64,000 bases of DNA from Mycolicibacterium bacteremicum (GTDB lineage: Bacteria; Actinomycetota; Actinomycetes; Mycobacteriales; Mycobacteriaceae), in contig NZ_CALUAE010000029.1 of assembly GCF_943913955.1 (NCBI RefSeq), forward strand, positions 4,363-68,362, given 5' to 3'. Positions within the stretch are counted from its first letter, which is position 1, and the number at the start of each line of letters is the position of its first letter. The notes under the pieces are model-generated. The model worked only from the letters and a program-made list of their open reading frames with translations, made no database searches and had not been told where the DNA came from. The position numbers and the translations under genes are program-made. Of the stretch, positions 33,249 through 42,090 are shown one piece after another.

Positions 33249-34683
33249 CGGCGTGCGCCTTCGGTCCCTCGATCAGCGGGGCCAGCCGGCGGGCGGATTC
33301 CATCGCCCGCGGCGAGGTCGACACCTGACCCAGCACCACGATCACCACGCCCAGCGCGACGCACGTCAACCACAGCGGGCGGGCCGACGCCGCGAAGTCA
33401 GCGGTCCCCGCCAGCGCCGCACCGGCGATCGAACCGCACAGCGCCACACCGATACTGACGCCGATCTGGCGGCTGGTGCTGGTCACCGCCGACGCCGCAC
33501 CGGCCCGGTCCAGCGGCATACCGCTGACCGCAGCGTTGGTGATCGGCGCGTTCACCATCGAGAAGCCGATACCGAACACCGCGAACACCACCATCAGCGT
33601 CCACACCGGGGCGTTCTCGGGCAGCAGCGCCAACACGCCGGCCGCCGCCACGATCATCGTCCCGGAGATCAGCAACGACGGCCGCGCGCCGTAGCGCCCG
33701 ACCATGCGTCCCGACAGCGGCGAGAAGATCAGCGCGCCGACCGCGATCGGCAGATAGATCAGGCCGGTCTGCACGGCCGAATAGCCGCGGGCGCCTTGTA
33801 GATACAGCGACATCATGAACAGCAGCGCACCCCACGAGGCGAACGCGCAGATGGCGATCACGGTCGCCGAGGCGAACGGCACACTGCGGAAGAAGCGCAG
33901 ATCGATGAACGGGTCCGCGCGCCGGGATTCGAAGCGCAGGAAAGCCGCGAACGCCAGCACGGCGACCACCGCGGCGGTGATGACGCGCGGATGATCCCAG
34001 CCCAGCGCGGGGCCCTCGATGAGCGCGAACACCGTGCCGAACAGGAAGAGCACGGCCAACAGCTGACCGACGGGATCGACGTTGCGCATGGTCTCCGACC
34101 GGGTTTCGGGCACGAAGACCGCGGTCAGCACGATCGCGGCCAGACAGATCGGCAGGTTGATCCAGAACACGGCACGCCAGCTGATCAGGTGGATGAGCAA
34201 GCCGCCGACGGTGGGCCCGAGCGCCATCGAGATGCCGACGACCGCGCCCCAGATCCCGATGGCCCTGGCACGTTCGACGGGTCCGGTGAACACCTGCGAG
34301 ATGATCGACAGCGCCACCGGGTTGAGCATCGAGCCGCCGATGGCCTGGACGAAGCGGGCGGCGATCAGCGCGTCGATACCCGGCGCCAGGCTGCACAGCA
34401 GTGACCCCACCGCGAACACGGTCAGCCCGATCTGGAACACCCGGCGGCGGCCGAACCGGTCCCCCATCGCCCCGGACAGCATCAGCAGCGACGCCAACAC
34501 CAGGGTGTAGATGTCGATGACCCACTGCAGCTGGGACGCGGTGGCGCCGAGGTCGGTGCGCACCGACGGGATGGCGACGTTGACGATGGTGGCGTCCATC
34601 GACACGATCAGCAGACTCAGGCAACAGGACGCAAGGACGATGGCCTTCCGCCGTGGCGTCAGCGTGCTGATAGTTGTGTTCAC
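33241..34683 (-). CDS. MFS drug efflux transporter, DHA2 (14-TMS, EmrB/QacA) family
   Basis: A 480-residue exporter. The N-terminal motif DATIVNVAIPSVRTDLG is the DHA2 signature, and motif A appears as GAMGDRFGRRRVFQIG. Hydrophobicity supports 12-14 helices. Such pumps expel dyes and drugs using the proton gradient. The GTG start at 34683 lies inside an operator-like palindrome. The gene begins 37 bases after gltA on the same strand but has its own regulator. Confidence 0.92.
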   Translation of the reverse strand: MNTTISTLTPRRKAIVLASCCLSLLIVSMDATIVNVAIPSVRTDLGATASQLQWVIDIYTLVLASLLMLSGAMGDRFGRRRVFQIGLTVFAVGSLLCSLAPGIDALIAARFVQAIGGSMLNPVALSIISQVFTGPVERARAIGIWGAVVGISMALGPTVGGLLIHLISWRAVFWINLPICLAAIVLTAVFVPETRSETMRNVDPVGQLLAVLFLFGTVFALIEGPALGWDHPRVITAAVVAVLAFAAFLRFESRRADPFIDLRFFRSVPFASATVIAICAFASWGALLFMMSLYLQGARGYSAVQTGLIYLPIAVGALIFSPLSGRMVGRYGARPSLLISGTMIVAAAGVLALLPENAPVWTLMVVFAVFGIGFSMVNAPITNAAVSGMPLDRAGAASAVTSTSRQIGVSIGVALCGSIAGAALAGTADFAASARPLWLTCVALGVVIVVLGQVSTSPRAMESARRLAPLIEGPKAHADA

Positions 34684-34690
34684 ACAACTA
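34671..34690. promoter_or_regulatory. Palindromic MarR-type operator over the MFS start codon
   Basis: TAGTTGTG (34671-34678), spacer TTCA, CACAACTA (34683-34690): a perfect 8-base inverted repeat, size-typical for MarR dimers. The pump start codon is within it. A weaker second copy with TTGTG and ACAAC half-sites lies at about 34691-34705. Binding by the co-encoded MarR protein is inferred. Confidence 0.7.
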
Positions 34691-34720
34691 TTGTGGAACT
34701 ACAACTGTTGCAGATGCAAG

Positions 34721-36022
34721 TCAGCGGCCGCCGAGGTCGACGTAGTCGCGCTCGTTGTAACCGGTGTAGATCTGGCGCGGACGGCCGATCTTGCCCGGCT
34801 CGGAATGCATCTCACGCCAGTGCGCGATCCAGCCCGGCAGCCGGCCGAGGGCGAACAGCACGGTGAACATGCGGGTCGGGAAGCCCATCGCCCGGTAGAT
34901 CACGCCGGTGTAGTAGTCGACGTTCGGGTAGAGCTTGCGCTCGACGAAGAAGTCGTCGGTCAGCGCGATCTCCTCGAGCTCCTTGGCGATGTCCAGCAGC
35001 GGATCGTCGACACCGAGCTTGCCCAGGATCTTGTCGGCCTGCTCCTTGACGATGCGGGCGCGCGGATCGTAGTTCTTGTACACGCGGTGCCCGAAGCCCA
35101 TGAGCTTCACGCCGTCCTCGCGGTTCTTGACCTTCTTCACGAAGGTCTGCACATCGTCGCCGCCGTCGTGGATCTTGGTCAGCATCTCCAGCACGGCCTG
35201 GTTGGCGCCACCGTGCAGCGGGCCCCACAAAGCGTTGATGCCACCGGAGATCGAGGTGAACAGGTTGGCCTGCGAGGAGCCCACCAGGCGCACCGTCGAG
35301 GTCGAGCAGTTCTGCTCGTGATCGGCGTGCAGGATCAGCAGCATGTCGAGGGCCCGGACGATCTCGGGATCCACCTCGTACGGCTCGGCCGGGAAGCCGA
35401 ACGTCATCCGCAGGAAGTTCTCCACCAGCGTCAGCGAGTTGTCCGGGTACAGGAAGGGCTGGCCCTCGGACTTCTTGTAGGCATACGCCGCGATCGTCGG
35501 CAGCTTGGCCAGCAGCCGGATCGTCGACAGCTCGACCTGCTTCTTGTCCAGGGGATCCAGCGAGTCCTGGTAGTAGGCGCTCAGCGCGTTGACCGCCGAG
35601 CTCAGCACGGGCATCGGGTGCGCATTGCGCGGGAAGCCGTCGAAGAAACGCTTGAGATCCTCGTGCAACAGAGTGTGCCGCTGGATCTGGTTGGTGAACA
35701 CTTCGAGCTGCTCGGTGGTCGGCAGCTCCCCGTAGATCAGCAGGTAGCTGACCTCGATGAAGGTCGACTTCTCGGCGAGCTGCTCGATCGGGTAGCCCCG
35801 GTAGCGCAGGATGCCGGCATCACCGTCGATGTAGGTGATCGCACTCTTGGTCGACGAGGTGTTGACGAACCCGCCGTCGAACGTCGTGTAGCCGGTCTTG
35901 GCGAGCAGCGGTCCGAGCGCGATGCCGTCGGAGCCCTCCGTGGCCTTGACGATGTCGAGGTCGATCTGACCGCCCGGATACGACAGCGTTGCTGTCTCGT
36001 CAGGGCTGGAGTTGTCGGCCAC
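34721..36022 (-). CDS. gltA: Type II citrate synthase GltA2
   Basis: A 433-residue citrate synthase that condenses acetyl-CoA and oxaloacetate. Active-site segments are HADHEQNCSTSTVRLVGSS with the catalytic His, then GPLHGGANQAVLEML and the FGHRVYKNYDPRA region. A 40-residue N-terminal beta domain (ATLSYPGGQIDLDIVKATEG) marks the hexameric type II enzyme, usually NADH- or ATP-sensitive. GTG at 36022 has an AGAAGGGG ribosome site. Rv0896 counterpart and the main TCA entry enzyme. Confidence 0.97.
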   Translation of the reverse strand: MADNSSPDETATLSYPGGQIDLDIVKATEGSDGIALGPLLAKTGYTTFDGGFVNTSSTKSAITYIDGDAGILRYRGYPIEQLAEKSTFIEVSYLLIYGELPTTEQLEVFTNQIQRHTLLHEDLKRFFDGFPRNAHPMPVLSSAVNALSAYYQDSLDPLDKKQVELSTIRLLAKLPTIAAYAYKKSEGQPFLYPDNSLTLVENFLRMTFGFPAEPYEVDPEIVRALDMLLILHADHEQNCSTSTVRLVGSSQANLFTSISGGINALWGPLHGGANQAVLEMLTKIHDGGDDVQTFVKKVKNREDGVKLMGFGHRVYKNYDPRARIVKEQADKILGKLGVDDPLLDIAKELEEIALTDDFFVERKLYPNVDYYTGVIYRAMGFPTRMFTVLFALGRLPGWIAHWREMHSEPGKIGRPRQIYTGYNERDYVDLGGR

Positions 36023-36078
36023 TTGAACCCCTTCTGTGGTCTGGGCTGCGCGTCACTACTGGACGGTAGTCGCTTACG

Positions 36079-36750
36079 TTACGTCCCGCCTGCGGGGGGT
36101 TCGCCCTCGGGTGCCCCGGTCGTCCACGGCTGCCAGGTACGGACCAGCTGGTCATAGGCCGCCTGGATGCGGGCGGCGATGATCTCCGGCTCGATCGGCG
36201 GGTAGCCGGGTGTGCCGAGACCGTAGCAAGCTGTGTTCATCACCACAGTCCAGGTCTCCAGGACCAGGTAGACGGCGTCGTGGTCGGTCGACAGGCCCAT
36301 CCGCCGCGCCACCGCACGCACGGTCGGGAACCGGTCCTTCTGGTCCCGGAACGGGATGGCCGTCACGCCCAGGCTCGCCGAGGAGTTGACGATCTGGATC
36401 AGTGCCGCCATCCGCTTGAAGATCGCGGTCTCGCTGCCGTCCGGTGCGGGCTGCAACGCGACCAGGTGCGCCCGCAGCATCGCCTCGTACTCGGTGATGT
36501 CGCGCGGCAGCTTCTCCAGCTCGTCCGCGACATAGGCGGCGGTGTCCTCGACGATGGCGATGACGACGGCGTCCTTGGTCGGGAAGTACCGGCTGAATGT
36601 CCGCGGGGACACCTCGGCCGCCGCCGCGATCTGTTCGACAGTGGTGTTGTCGTAGCCCTGTCGCTGACACAACTCGGCCGCGGTGGAGATCAGGTTGGCG
36701 CGGGTGCGCAGCTTCTTGCGCTCCCGCAGCCCCTCCGGCTGCTCAGACAT
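36079..36750 (-). CDS. TetR-family regulator, downstream paralogue
   Basis: A 223-residue TetR protein. The HTH lies at about 8-58: LRERKKLRTRANLISTAAEL, VEQIAAAAEVSPRTFSRYFP. The C-terminal ligand domain has a TetR_C layout. The start at 36750 overlaps the upstream paralogue by eight bases. DNA-binding halves of the two proteins are very alike while the ligand domains have diverged, so a tandem duplication is likely. It ends 56 bases before gltA, in the same orientation. Ligand unknown. Confidence 0.88.
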   Translation of the reverse strand: MSEQPEGLRERKKLRTRANLISTAAELCQRQGYDNTTVEQIAAAAEVSPRTFSRYFPTKDAVVIAIVEDTAAYVADELEKLPRDITEYEAMLRAHLVALQPAPDGSETAIFKRMAALIQIVNSSASLGVTAIPFRDQKDRFPTVRAVARRMGLSTDHDAVYLVLETWTVVMNTACYGLGTPGYPPIEPEIIAARIQAAYDQLVRTWQPWTTGAPEGEPPAGGT

Positions 36751-37474
36751 TCGCCGGCAGATCGCTCTCGGTGAGGACCTCGACGGCAACGATGGGATCT
36801 GTGCTGCCCGCCGCGGGAACGGCCGGGGAATCGGTGCTGAACAGCTCCCCGGCAAACCCGGCGACGTGTTCGCACGCACGGTTCAGGCGTTCGACCATGA
36901 CCAGCGGTCCCAGGGTGACGCCGTCACCATCGGCGACCAGGTCGCCGCATGCGGCAATGATGATGGCGGAGAACAGCGAAACCCCGAGCAGTAGCCGGCG
37001 GTCGTCCTTGGGCACGCCCAGCTGTTCGGCCAGCGCGGCGATGACGCTGTCGTTGCGGAACTCGAATGCGCCCTGCCGCAAGGCATCCGCACCGTTGATG
37101 ATGCGCAGGATGAGCACGACACGCTCACTGGTCAGCCGGCCGGCCCGGCCCGTCGCCGTCCGGGTGAGCACCGAAACATGCGCGGCCCGCAACGCTTCCA
37201 CCGGTCCGACGTTGCGGGGCAGCCGCCGCAGCTCGACCGCGATCTCCTCGGAGAGCTCCTCCAAGAGGGTCAGGAAGACCGCTTCCTTGGTGGCGAAGTA
37301 CCGGCTGTAGGTCCGCGGGGACACCTCGGCCAGCGCGGCGATCTGGTCGACGGTGGTCAGTTCGTAGCCCTGGCGCAGACACAGTTCGAGCGCGGCATCG
37401 ATCAGCGTGGTCCGAGTCCGCAGCTTCTTACGTTCGCGCAAACCGAGATCGGTTTCCCTGTTCGCCACAGCCAC
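36743..37474 (-). CDS. TetR-family regulator, upstream paralogue
   Basis: A 243-residue TetR protein with the HTH at about 11-61: LRERKKLRTRTTLIDAALEL, VDQIAALAEVSPRTYSRYFA. The ligand domain (about 75-215) differs from that of its neighbour, and a 25-residue tail follows. GTG start at 37474. Translationally linked to the downstream paralogue, so the two may form heterodimers or a cascade on shared operators. Confidence 0.87.
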   Translation of the reverse strand: MAVANRETDLGLRERKKLRTRTTLIDAALELCLRQGYELTTVDQIAALAEVSPRTYSRYFATKEAVFLTLLEELSEEIAVELRRLPRNVGPVEALRAAHVSVLTRTATGRAGRLTSERVVLILRIINGADALRQGAFEFRNDSVIAALAEQLGVPKDDRRLLLGVSLFSAIIIAACGDLVADGDGVTLGPLVMVERLNRACEHVAGFAGELFSTDSPAVPAAGSTDPIVAVEVLTESDLPANV

Positions 37475-37545
37475 AAAGGGATCGTAACCTGCGCACCTGA
37501 GAGAGCAGGGGAGGTTTGCCCGTCACCTGCGTCACTCGATTGCGA

Positions 37546-38205
37546 TCAGGGCTGCAGGCGCTCGATGCGGGCACCACCGTCGGTGACCCGAATCCTGTTA
37601 TGCACCCGGTTTTCCCGGCCCTGCCAGAACTCCACCACCTCGGGTGCGATCAGATAGCCACCCCAGTTGGGCGGCACCGGAACCGCATCCGAGTCGGCGA
37701 AACGTGCCGTGACATCGGCAAGTTGGTCCATCAGCACGGCGCGCGACGCGATCGGCTGGGACTGGTGCGACGCCCACGCACCCAACTGCGAGCCGCGCGG
37801 CCGCTTGGACCAGTAGTCGGCGGTGTCGGATTCGGGGACCTTGACCACCGGCCCGCGCACATGGATCTGACGCCCCAGCGCGTACCAGGGGAAGGTTGCC
37901 GAGGCATACGGTTGTATTGCCAACTGCTCGCCCTTGGCCGAGTCGTAATTGGTGTAGAAGGTGACGCCCTCGGGGCCCACGCTCTTGCACAGCACGGTCC
38001 GGGTGACGGGCCGGCCCTGTGCGTCGACGGTCCCCACCACCATTGCGTTGGGCTCGGCCAGGCCGGCGGCGCGGGCATCGGAGAGCCAGCGATCGAACAG
38101 CGGCAACCACCCGTCGGCAAGCCAGTCGGCGTCCAGGTCCGCGCTGCCGTCCTTCTCCACCGATCCGTATTCGGCGCGCATCCGCGCCAGGTCTTCGCGC
38201 TCCAT
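37546..38205 (-). CDS. pdxH: Pyridoxamine 5'-phosphate oxidase PdxH
   Basis: A 219-residue FMN enzyme converting pyridoxine or pyridoxamine 5'-phosphate to pyridoxal phosphate. FMN-binding segments RTVLCKSVGPEGVTFYTNYD and SATFPWYALGRQIHVRG are clear; the C-terminal dimerisation segment WQGRENRVHNRIRV carries the conserved RLHxR-like motif, with N and I replacing LH. Start ATG at 38205. Divergent from the mycothiol-type gene over 54 bases. It supplies cofactor for enzymes such as SerC in this window. Confidence 0.93.
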   Translation of the reverse strand: MEREDLARMRAEYGSVEKDGSADLDADWLADGWLPLFDRWLSDARAAGLAEPNAMVVGTVDAQGRPVTRTVLCKSVGPEGVTFYTNYDSAKGEQLAIQPYASATFPWYALGRQIHVRGPVVKVPESDTADYWSKRPRGSQLGAWASHQSQPIASRAVLMDQLADVTARFADSDAVPVPPNWGGYLIAPEVVEFWQGRENRVHNRIRVTDGGARIERLQP

Positions 38206-38259
38206 TGCCGAAACGGTACGCGCCCGGTGTCATCGCGCCGATGGTGCGAGAATCTGGAC

Positions 38260-38895
38260 ATGACAGAGCGGTCAGGCGTCCCGGCGGATGCGATGACGGT
38301 GTTCGCCTCGGCCGCGCGGTCTTTCGAGCAGCTGGTCGGATCGCTCGGCGCCGCGGACTGGACCGGCCCCGGGCTGGGCGACTGGGATCTGCGATCGCTG
38401 GTCGGGCACACCTCCCGCTCGCTGGTCACGGTGATCGACTACCTCGGCCAACCCGCCCCGACCGGGGAACCGGTCGACGCGGTGCAGTACTACCTCGCCG
38501 TGCGCGAGTTCGGCGCCGCCGCCGGTGCCGAGGCCGTCAACGAACGCGGCAGACAGGCCGGGCGCGATCTCGGCGAGGACCCGGCGGCGGCCGTCTCGGC
38601 GTTGGTGGACCGGGCGTTGGCCGATGTCGCGGCCGCCGGAGATCCGGCCATCGCGGTGATCGGTGGGATCGGCATCGTGTTGTCGGAGTACCTGCAGACC
38701 CGCATCTTCGAGCTGGCCGTGCACGGTCTGGACATCGCCCGCGCCACCGGCATCGACTACGTTCCGCCCGCCGAGGTACTCGAGGCGGCCGCGGCGCTGA
38801 CGGCCCGGATCGCGGTGCGGTCCGGTCAGGGCCCGCAACTGCTGCTGACGCTGACCGGTCGGGCGACGTTGCCCACCGGGTACTCGGTGGTCTGA
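38260..38895 (+). CDS. Mycothiol-type DinB/MDMPI-fold protein
   Basis: A 211-residue protein of the maleylpyruvate-isomerase/DinB four-helix fold. The N-terminal region has WTGPGLGDWDLRSLVGHTSR, the characteristic DWxVxDLVGH signature including a metal-ligand His. Further likely ligands occur in the central helix (FELAVHGLDIARA). Such proteins use mycothiol or a metal for isomerase or transferase reactions; the substrate is unknown. ATG at 38260; the frame is open upstream but antisense to pdxH. Confidence 0.85.
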   Translation: MTERSGVPADAMTVFASAARSFEQLVGSLGAADWTGPGLGDWDLRSLVGHTSRSLVTVIDYLGQPAPTGEPVDAVQYYLAVREFGAAAGAEAVNERGRQAGRDLGEDPAAAVSALVDRALADVAAAGDPAIAVIGGIGIVLSEYLQTRIFELAVHGLDIARATGIDYVPPAEVLEAAAALTARIAVRSGQGPQLLLTLTGRATLPTGYSVV

Positions 38896-38985
38896 CAGCG
38901 GTATCGGTCAGCGCGATGAGAACCGGGCGGTGTGCCGGTCTATAGCAGCGTCAGCTTTCGCCCCGGACCCCAACAAGGAGAACCC

Positions 38986-39438
38986 ATGGCCATCGAAGTC
39001 ACCCCCGCCGTCCTGCCGCACCTCGTCGTCGACGACGGCGCCGCCGCCATCGACTTCTATGTCAAGGCCTTCGGCGCCACCGAACTCGGCCGCATGCCCG
39101 GCCCGGACGGACGGCTGGTGCATGCCGCCGTGCAGATCAACGGGTCGACCGTGATGCTCGCCGATGACTATCCCGAATACTGCGATGGTCAGTCCGAGAC
39201 CCCGAAGGGGCTCGGCGGCACCCCGGTCACCATCCACCTCGTCGTCACCGACGCCGACAGTGCCTTCGCCAAAGCCGTCGACGCCGGGGCCGAGGTGGTG
39301 ATGCCGCTCGATGACATGTTCTGGGGCGACCGCTACGGCGTCGTACGGGACCCGTTCGGGCACAAATGGTCGCTGGGTCAGCCGGTGCGCGAGGTCAGCG
39401 ACGCCGAACTACAGCAGGCTATGCAGGAATTCCCGTGA
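38986..39438 (+). CDS. VOC-family protein, PhnB/glyoxalase-like
   Basis: A 150-residue single VOC module: VLPHLVVDDGAAAIDFYVKAFGA, then VTIHLVVTDADSAFAKAV and DRYGVVRDPFGHKWSLG. It resembles PhnB-type and Rv0887c-type proteins. AAGGAG at 38974-38979 is the ribosome site for ATG 38986. The C-terminal tail (EVSDAELQQAMQEFP) overlaps the convergent GH1 gene by 20 bases. Enzymatic role unknown. Confidence 0.88.
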   Translation: MAIEVTPAVLPHLVVDDGAAAIDFYVKAFGATELGRMPGPDGRLVHAAVQINGSTVMLADDYPEYCDGQSETPKGLGGTPVTIHLVVTDADSAFAKAVDAGAEVVMPLDDMFWGDRYGVVRDPFGHKWSLGQPVREVSDAELQQAMQEFP

Positions 39439-42040
39439 CGCCGGGCAGGTAGAGCCCCAACAGGCCCGTCGGCAGCGCGTTGGCGTTGGTGATCTGGCTG
39501 ATCGCCGAGATGCTGGCGGGCTTGGGGGTGCGCTCCAGTTCCGGGGTGCTCGGATCGGAGCCGTAGAGCCCGAACTGCAGGTGGTATCCGTCGGCCCATT
39601 CCAGGTTGTCGACGAACGACCAGTAGGTGTAGCCGCGGATGTCGGTGCCGTGCGCCACCATGTCCTGCACGACGGAGATGTGGTTGACGATGTAGCCCGG
39701 GCGTTTGGTGTCATCGTCATCGGCGACACCGTTCTCGGTGATCCACAACGGCTTTCCGTAGGAGGCCGCGACCTCCAGCACCTCCCGGAAGCCACCCGGG
39801 TCGATCGGCTGGTTGAAATCGCTGCAGGTCTGCTCGGAGGCCTGGCACCGGAACGGGATGCCCTGCAGGAAGTTGAACCCGGGCACCGGGGCGAATCCGA
39901 AGCCGCCCATCGGTTGGGAGCCGTAGTACTGCACGCCCATGAAATCGACCTTGTCGGCGAAGCCGGGGCGCACCTCGTCGGCGGTCTTCTTGCCGTCGAA
40001 GTTCAGGTCCACCCAGCCGTCGATCACGGCATTGGGGAACCACTCGTTGAACACCCGGTTCCACGCGTCCGCCGCGGCGACATCTTGCGGGTTCACCGGG
40101 TTGGCCGGTCGGGCCGGGACCATGTTGTTGGCGAACCCGACGAAGGCGTCGGCGTCGTACCGGTGAATGGCGTCGTAGGCCGCGACGTGCCCCTTGGCCT
40201 CGTTGACCAGGAATCGGACCGCGAGGTCGGGCCGCAGCACCCCGGGCGGCCAGCTCGGCACCAGGCCCGGGATGGACAGGAACTCGGTCATGATCGGCGG
40301 GACGGGTTCGTTGAGGGTCACCCAGTTGTCCACCTGGTCGCCGAAGGTCGCGGCCAGGTAGGCGGCGTACTTCTCGAATTCCACCGGGGTCTCGGCCGAC
40401 AGCCAGCCGGCCCGTTGCACGGGTAGCCCGAGCTGGATGAGCGGACGGGCCGTCACCGGATCGTGGATCCACAGCGGCAGCGTGAAATGGTTCACCGTCA
40501 CCAGCGGCTCCAGGCCGTGCGCACGCAGGGAGTCGAAGACGGCGCGGTAGTGCGCCACCTCATCCTGATCCGCCAGCGCGTGCAGCGCCTGCAGGTCGGC
40601 GAGGCTGACGCCGCCACCTTCGTCGGTGATGTCGATGGCCGCCGTCGAGTTCGGGAAGATCCGGCTCCATTCGATGGACATCCGGAAGGTGTTCATGCCC
40701 AGCTCGTTTCGGGCCAGCTCGGCATCGGAGTCATAGGACACGTAGGTGCCCGGCCCGTTCTCCGGGACACCGTTGGTCAGGCCGAGGGCCTGATTGATGG
40801 GGTGGTGCACCCACTTGTACCAGTCGGAGTTCGGGTCCACCGGCGAGCCCGGGCCGCCCTCGGCCTGGAAGCCGGCATGGGCGACGCCCCAATGGAAGTC
40901 GTCAGGGAAGATCAGGTCGACGCCCTCGACCGGGGCGACCGTGACGGTGATGGTCGTGGCCTTGGCGTGTCCGCCGCCCGGGTTGAGCAGATGACCGATG
41001 ATCGGGAGGTGCTGCAGGAAGCCGAGCGGGCCGTGCCAGTGCACGCCGGCGCGTTCGTCGGAGACGACGACGGTGAAGGAGTCGGTGCCGCCGGTCGCGG
41101 CCATCGCATTCATCGGCCGGTAGACGAAATTGCCGGTGTCCTGGTCGATCACGACGGTGCCACCGTTGGCCGGCCGGCCGATCACCGTGTAGGTCAGCGG
41201 GTCACCGTCGGGATCGGTGGCGCCCACGTTGCCGGTGACGAGGCCGGTACTGGTCTGGGTGGTCTGACCCGAGTAGTCGATGCGCGGGCCGCCATTGAAG
41301 AACTCGCGGCGCACGAAGGCCAGCACCGCCCACAGGGACGGCGGGCCGGTCGGCCCGGCGGGCAGCCCGGCGGCGAACGGGCTGAGCACGGCGCCGACGA
41401 CACTGCGCACCAGGTTCGCGACGTACCGCACCGTGGTCGCCGGGTTGGGCAGGGTCGAGGTCCACTTCGCCTTGGGCGCCACCGCTGTCGGGGTCGCGAC
41501 GCCGGGTGCGGCGGCCGCGGCGACCACACCGGTTTGCGCGCCGCCCATACCGGTGGTCGACGCGGGATCGGGTGCGGTTGCGGTCGCGGCGGTCGTGCGG
41601 GTGGCGACACGGGCCGGAGCCTGGGCGCGACGGGACTCGGCCACCCGGGTGACGCTGCGCGGGGCGGTCCGTGCAGTGCGACGCTCCGGTGTGGTCAGCA
41701 GCGGGGGCGCCGCGTCGGCGACGGTGTCATCGGTGTCGTCGGTGTCGTCGGTGTCGTCGGTGTCATCGGACGGGTCGACCGAGACCTCGGTTTCTTCTGC
41801 ACTTTCCGTGCTCTCGGTGCTTTCCGTGCCTTCGGTGCCTTCGGTGCCTTCCGAAGCGTCAGTCTCGGAAGGGCCGTCAGGCTCCCGCGTCGCGCCGGTC
41901 TCCCCCGGGTCCGCGGCGCCTTGGGCTCCCTGGGTGTCCGCGGCCGGCGCATCCGCCCACGCGATCCCCGGCGACCCGGCTCCCGCGGCCGTCCAGATGC
42001 CGACCACCAACGCCACGCCTGCCACCCGACCACCACGCAT
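39419..42040 (-). CDS. Large secreted GH1 beta-glycosidase with disordered acidic region
   Basis: An 873-residue exported protein. A signal peptide ends near AWADA (about 30). Residues 35-105 are a low-complexity acidic repeat region (EGTEGT, STESTE and DDTDDT units), followed by an Ala/Thr/Pro linker. About 255-375 is a cadherin/VCBS-like beta domain (GNVGATDPDGDPLTYTVIG). The GH1 barrel spans about 385-850, with acid/base E578 in TLNEP and nucleophile E769 in ITENG. It would hydrolyse beta-glucosides or related glycosides outside the cell. No such enzyme lies at this position in M. tuberculosis; probably acquired. Confidence 0.92.
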   Translation of the reverse strand: MRGGRVAGVALVVGIWTAAGAGSPGIAWADAPAADTQGAQGAADPGETGATREPDGPSETDASEGTEGTEGTESTESTESAEETEVSVDPSDDTDDTDDTDDTDDTVADAAPPLLTTPERRTARTAPRSVTRVAESRRAQAPARVATRTTAATATAPDPASTTGMGGAQTGVVAAAAAPGVATPTAVAPKAKWTSTLPNPATTVRYVANLVRSVVGAVLSPFAAGLPAGPTGPPSLWAVLAFVRREFFNGGPRIDYSGQTTQTSTGLVTGNVGATDPDGDPLTYTVIGRPANGGTVVIDQDTGNFVYRPMNAMAATGGTDSFTVVVSDERAGVHWHGPLGFLQHLPIIGHLLNPGGGHAKATTITVTVAPVEGVDLIFPDDFHWGVAHAGFQAEGGPGSPVDPNSDWYKWVHHPINQALGLTNGVPENGPGTYVSYDSDAELARNELGMNTFRMSIEWSRIFPNSTAAIDITDEGGGVSLADLQALHALADQDEVAHYRAVFDSLRAHGLEPLVTVNHFTLPLWIHDPVTARPLIQLGLPVQRAGWLSAETPVEFEKYAAYLAATFGDQVDNWVTLNEPVPPIMTEFLSIPGLVPSWPPGVLRPDLAVRFLVNEAKGHVAAYDAIHRYDADAFVGFANNMVPARPANPVNPQDVAAADAWNRVFNEWFPNAVIDGWVDLNFDGKKTADEVRPGFADKVDFMGVQYYGSQPMGGFGFAPVPGFNFLQGIPFRCQASEQTCSDFNQPIDPGGFREVLEVAASYGKPLWITENGVADDDDTKRPGYIVNHISVVQDMVAHGTDIRGYTYWSFVDNLEWADGYHLQFGLYGSDPSTPELERTPKPASISAISQITNANALPTGLLGLYLPGVTGIPA
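41726..41770 (-). repeat. Five tandem 9-base repeats coding DDT units
   Basis: Unit GTCGTCGGT with small variants occurs five times in a row (41726-41770), inside the GH1 gene, encoding repeated Asp-Asp-Thr. The run is in frame and prone to slippage, so copy number probably varies between strains without breaking the frame. Confidence 0.9.
41804..41857 (-). repeat. Six 9-base repeats coding EGT/EST units
   Basis: About six units related to TTCGGTGCC (41804-41857) in the GH1 gene, encoding alternating Glu-Gly-Thr and Glu-Ser-Thr. It is separated from the DDT repeat by 33 bases. Together they make a negatively charged linker. Confidence 0.88.
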
Positions 42041-42090
42041 GCATTGTCGTATACACGCTCGGTCGGGTCGGCGACCCTATTTCGCCGGTC

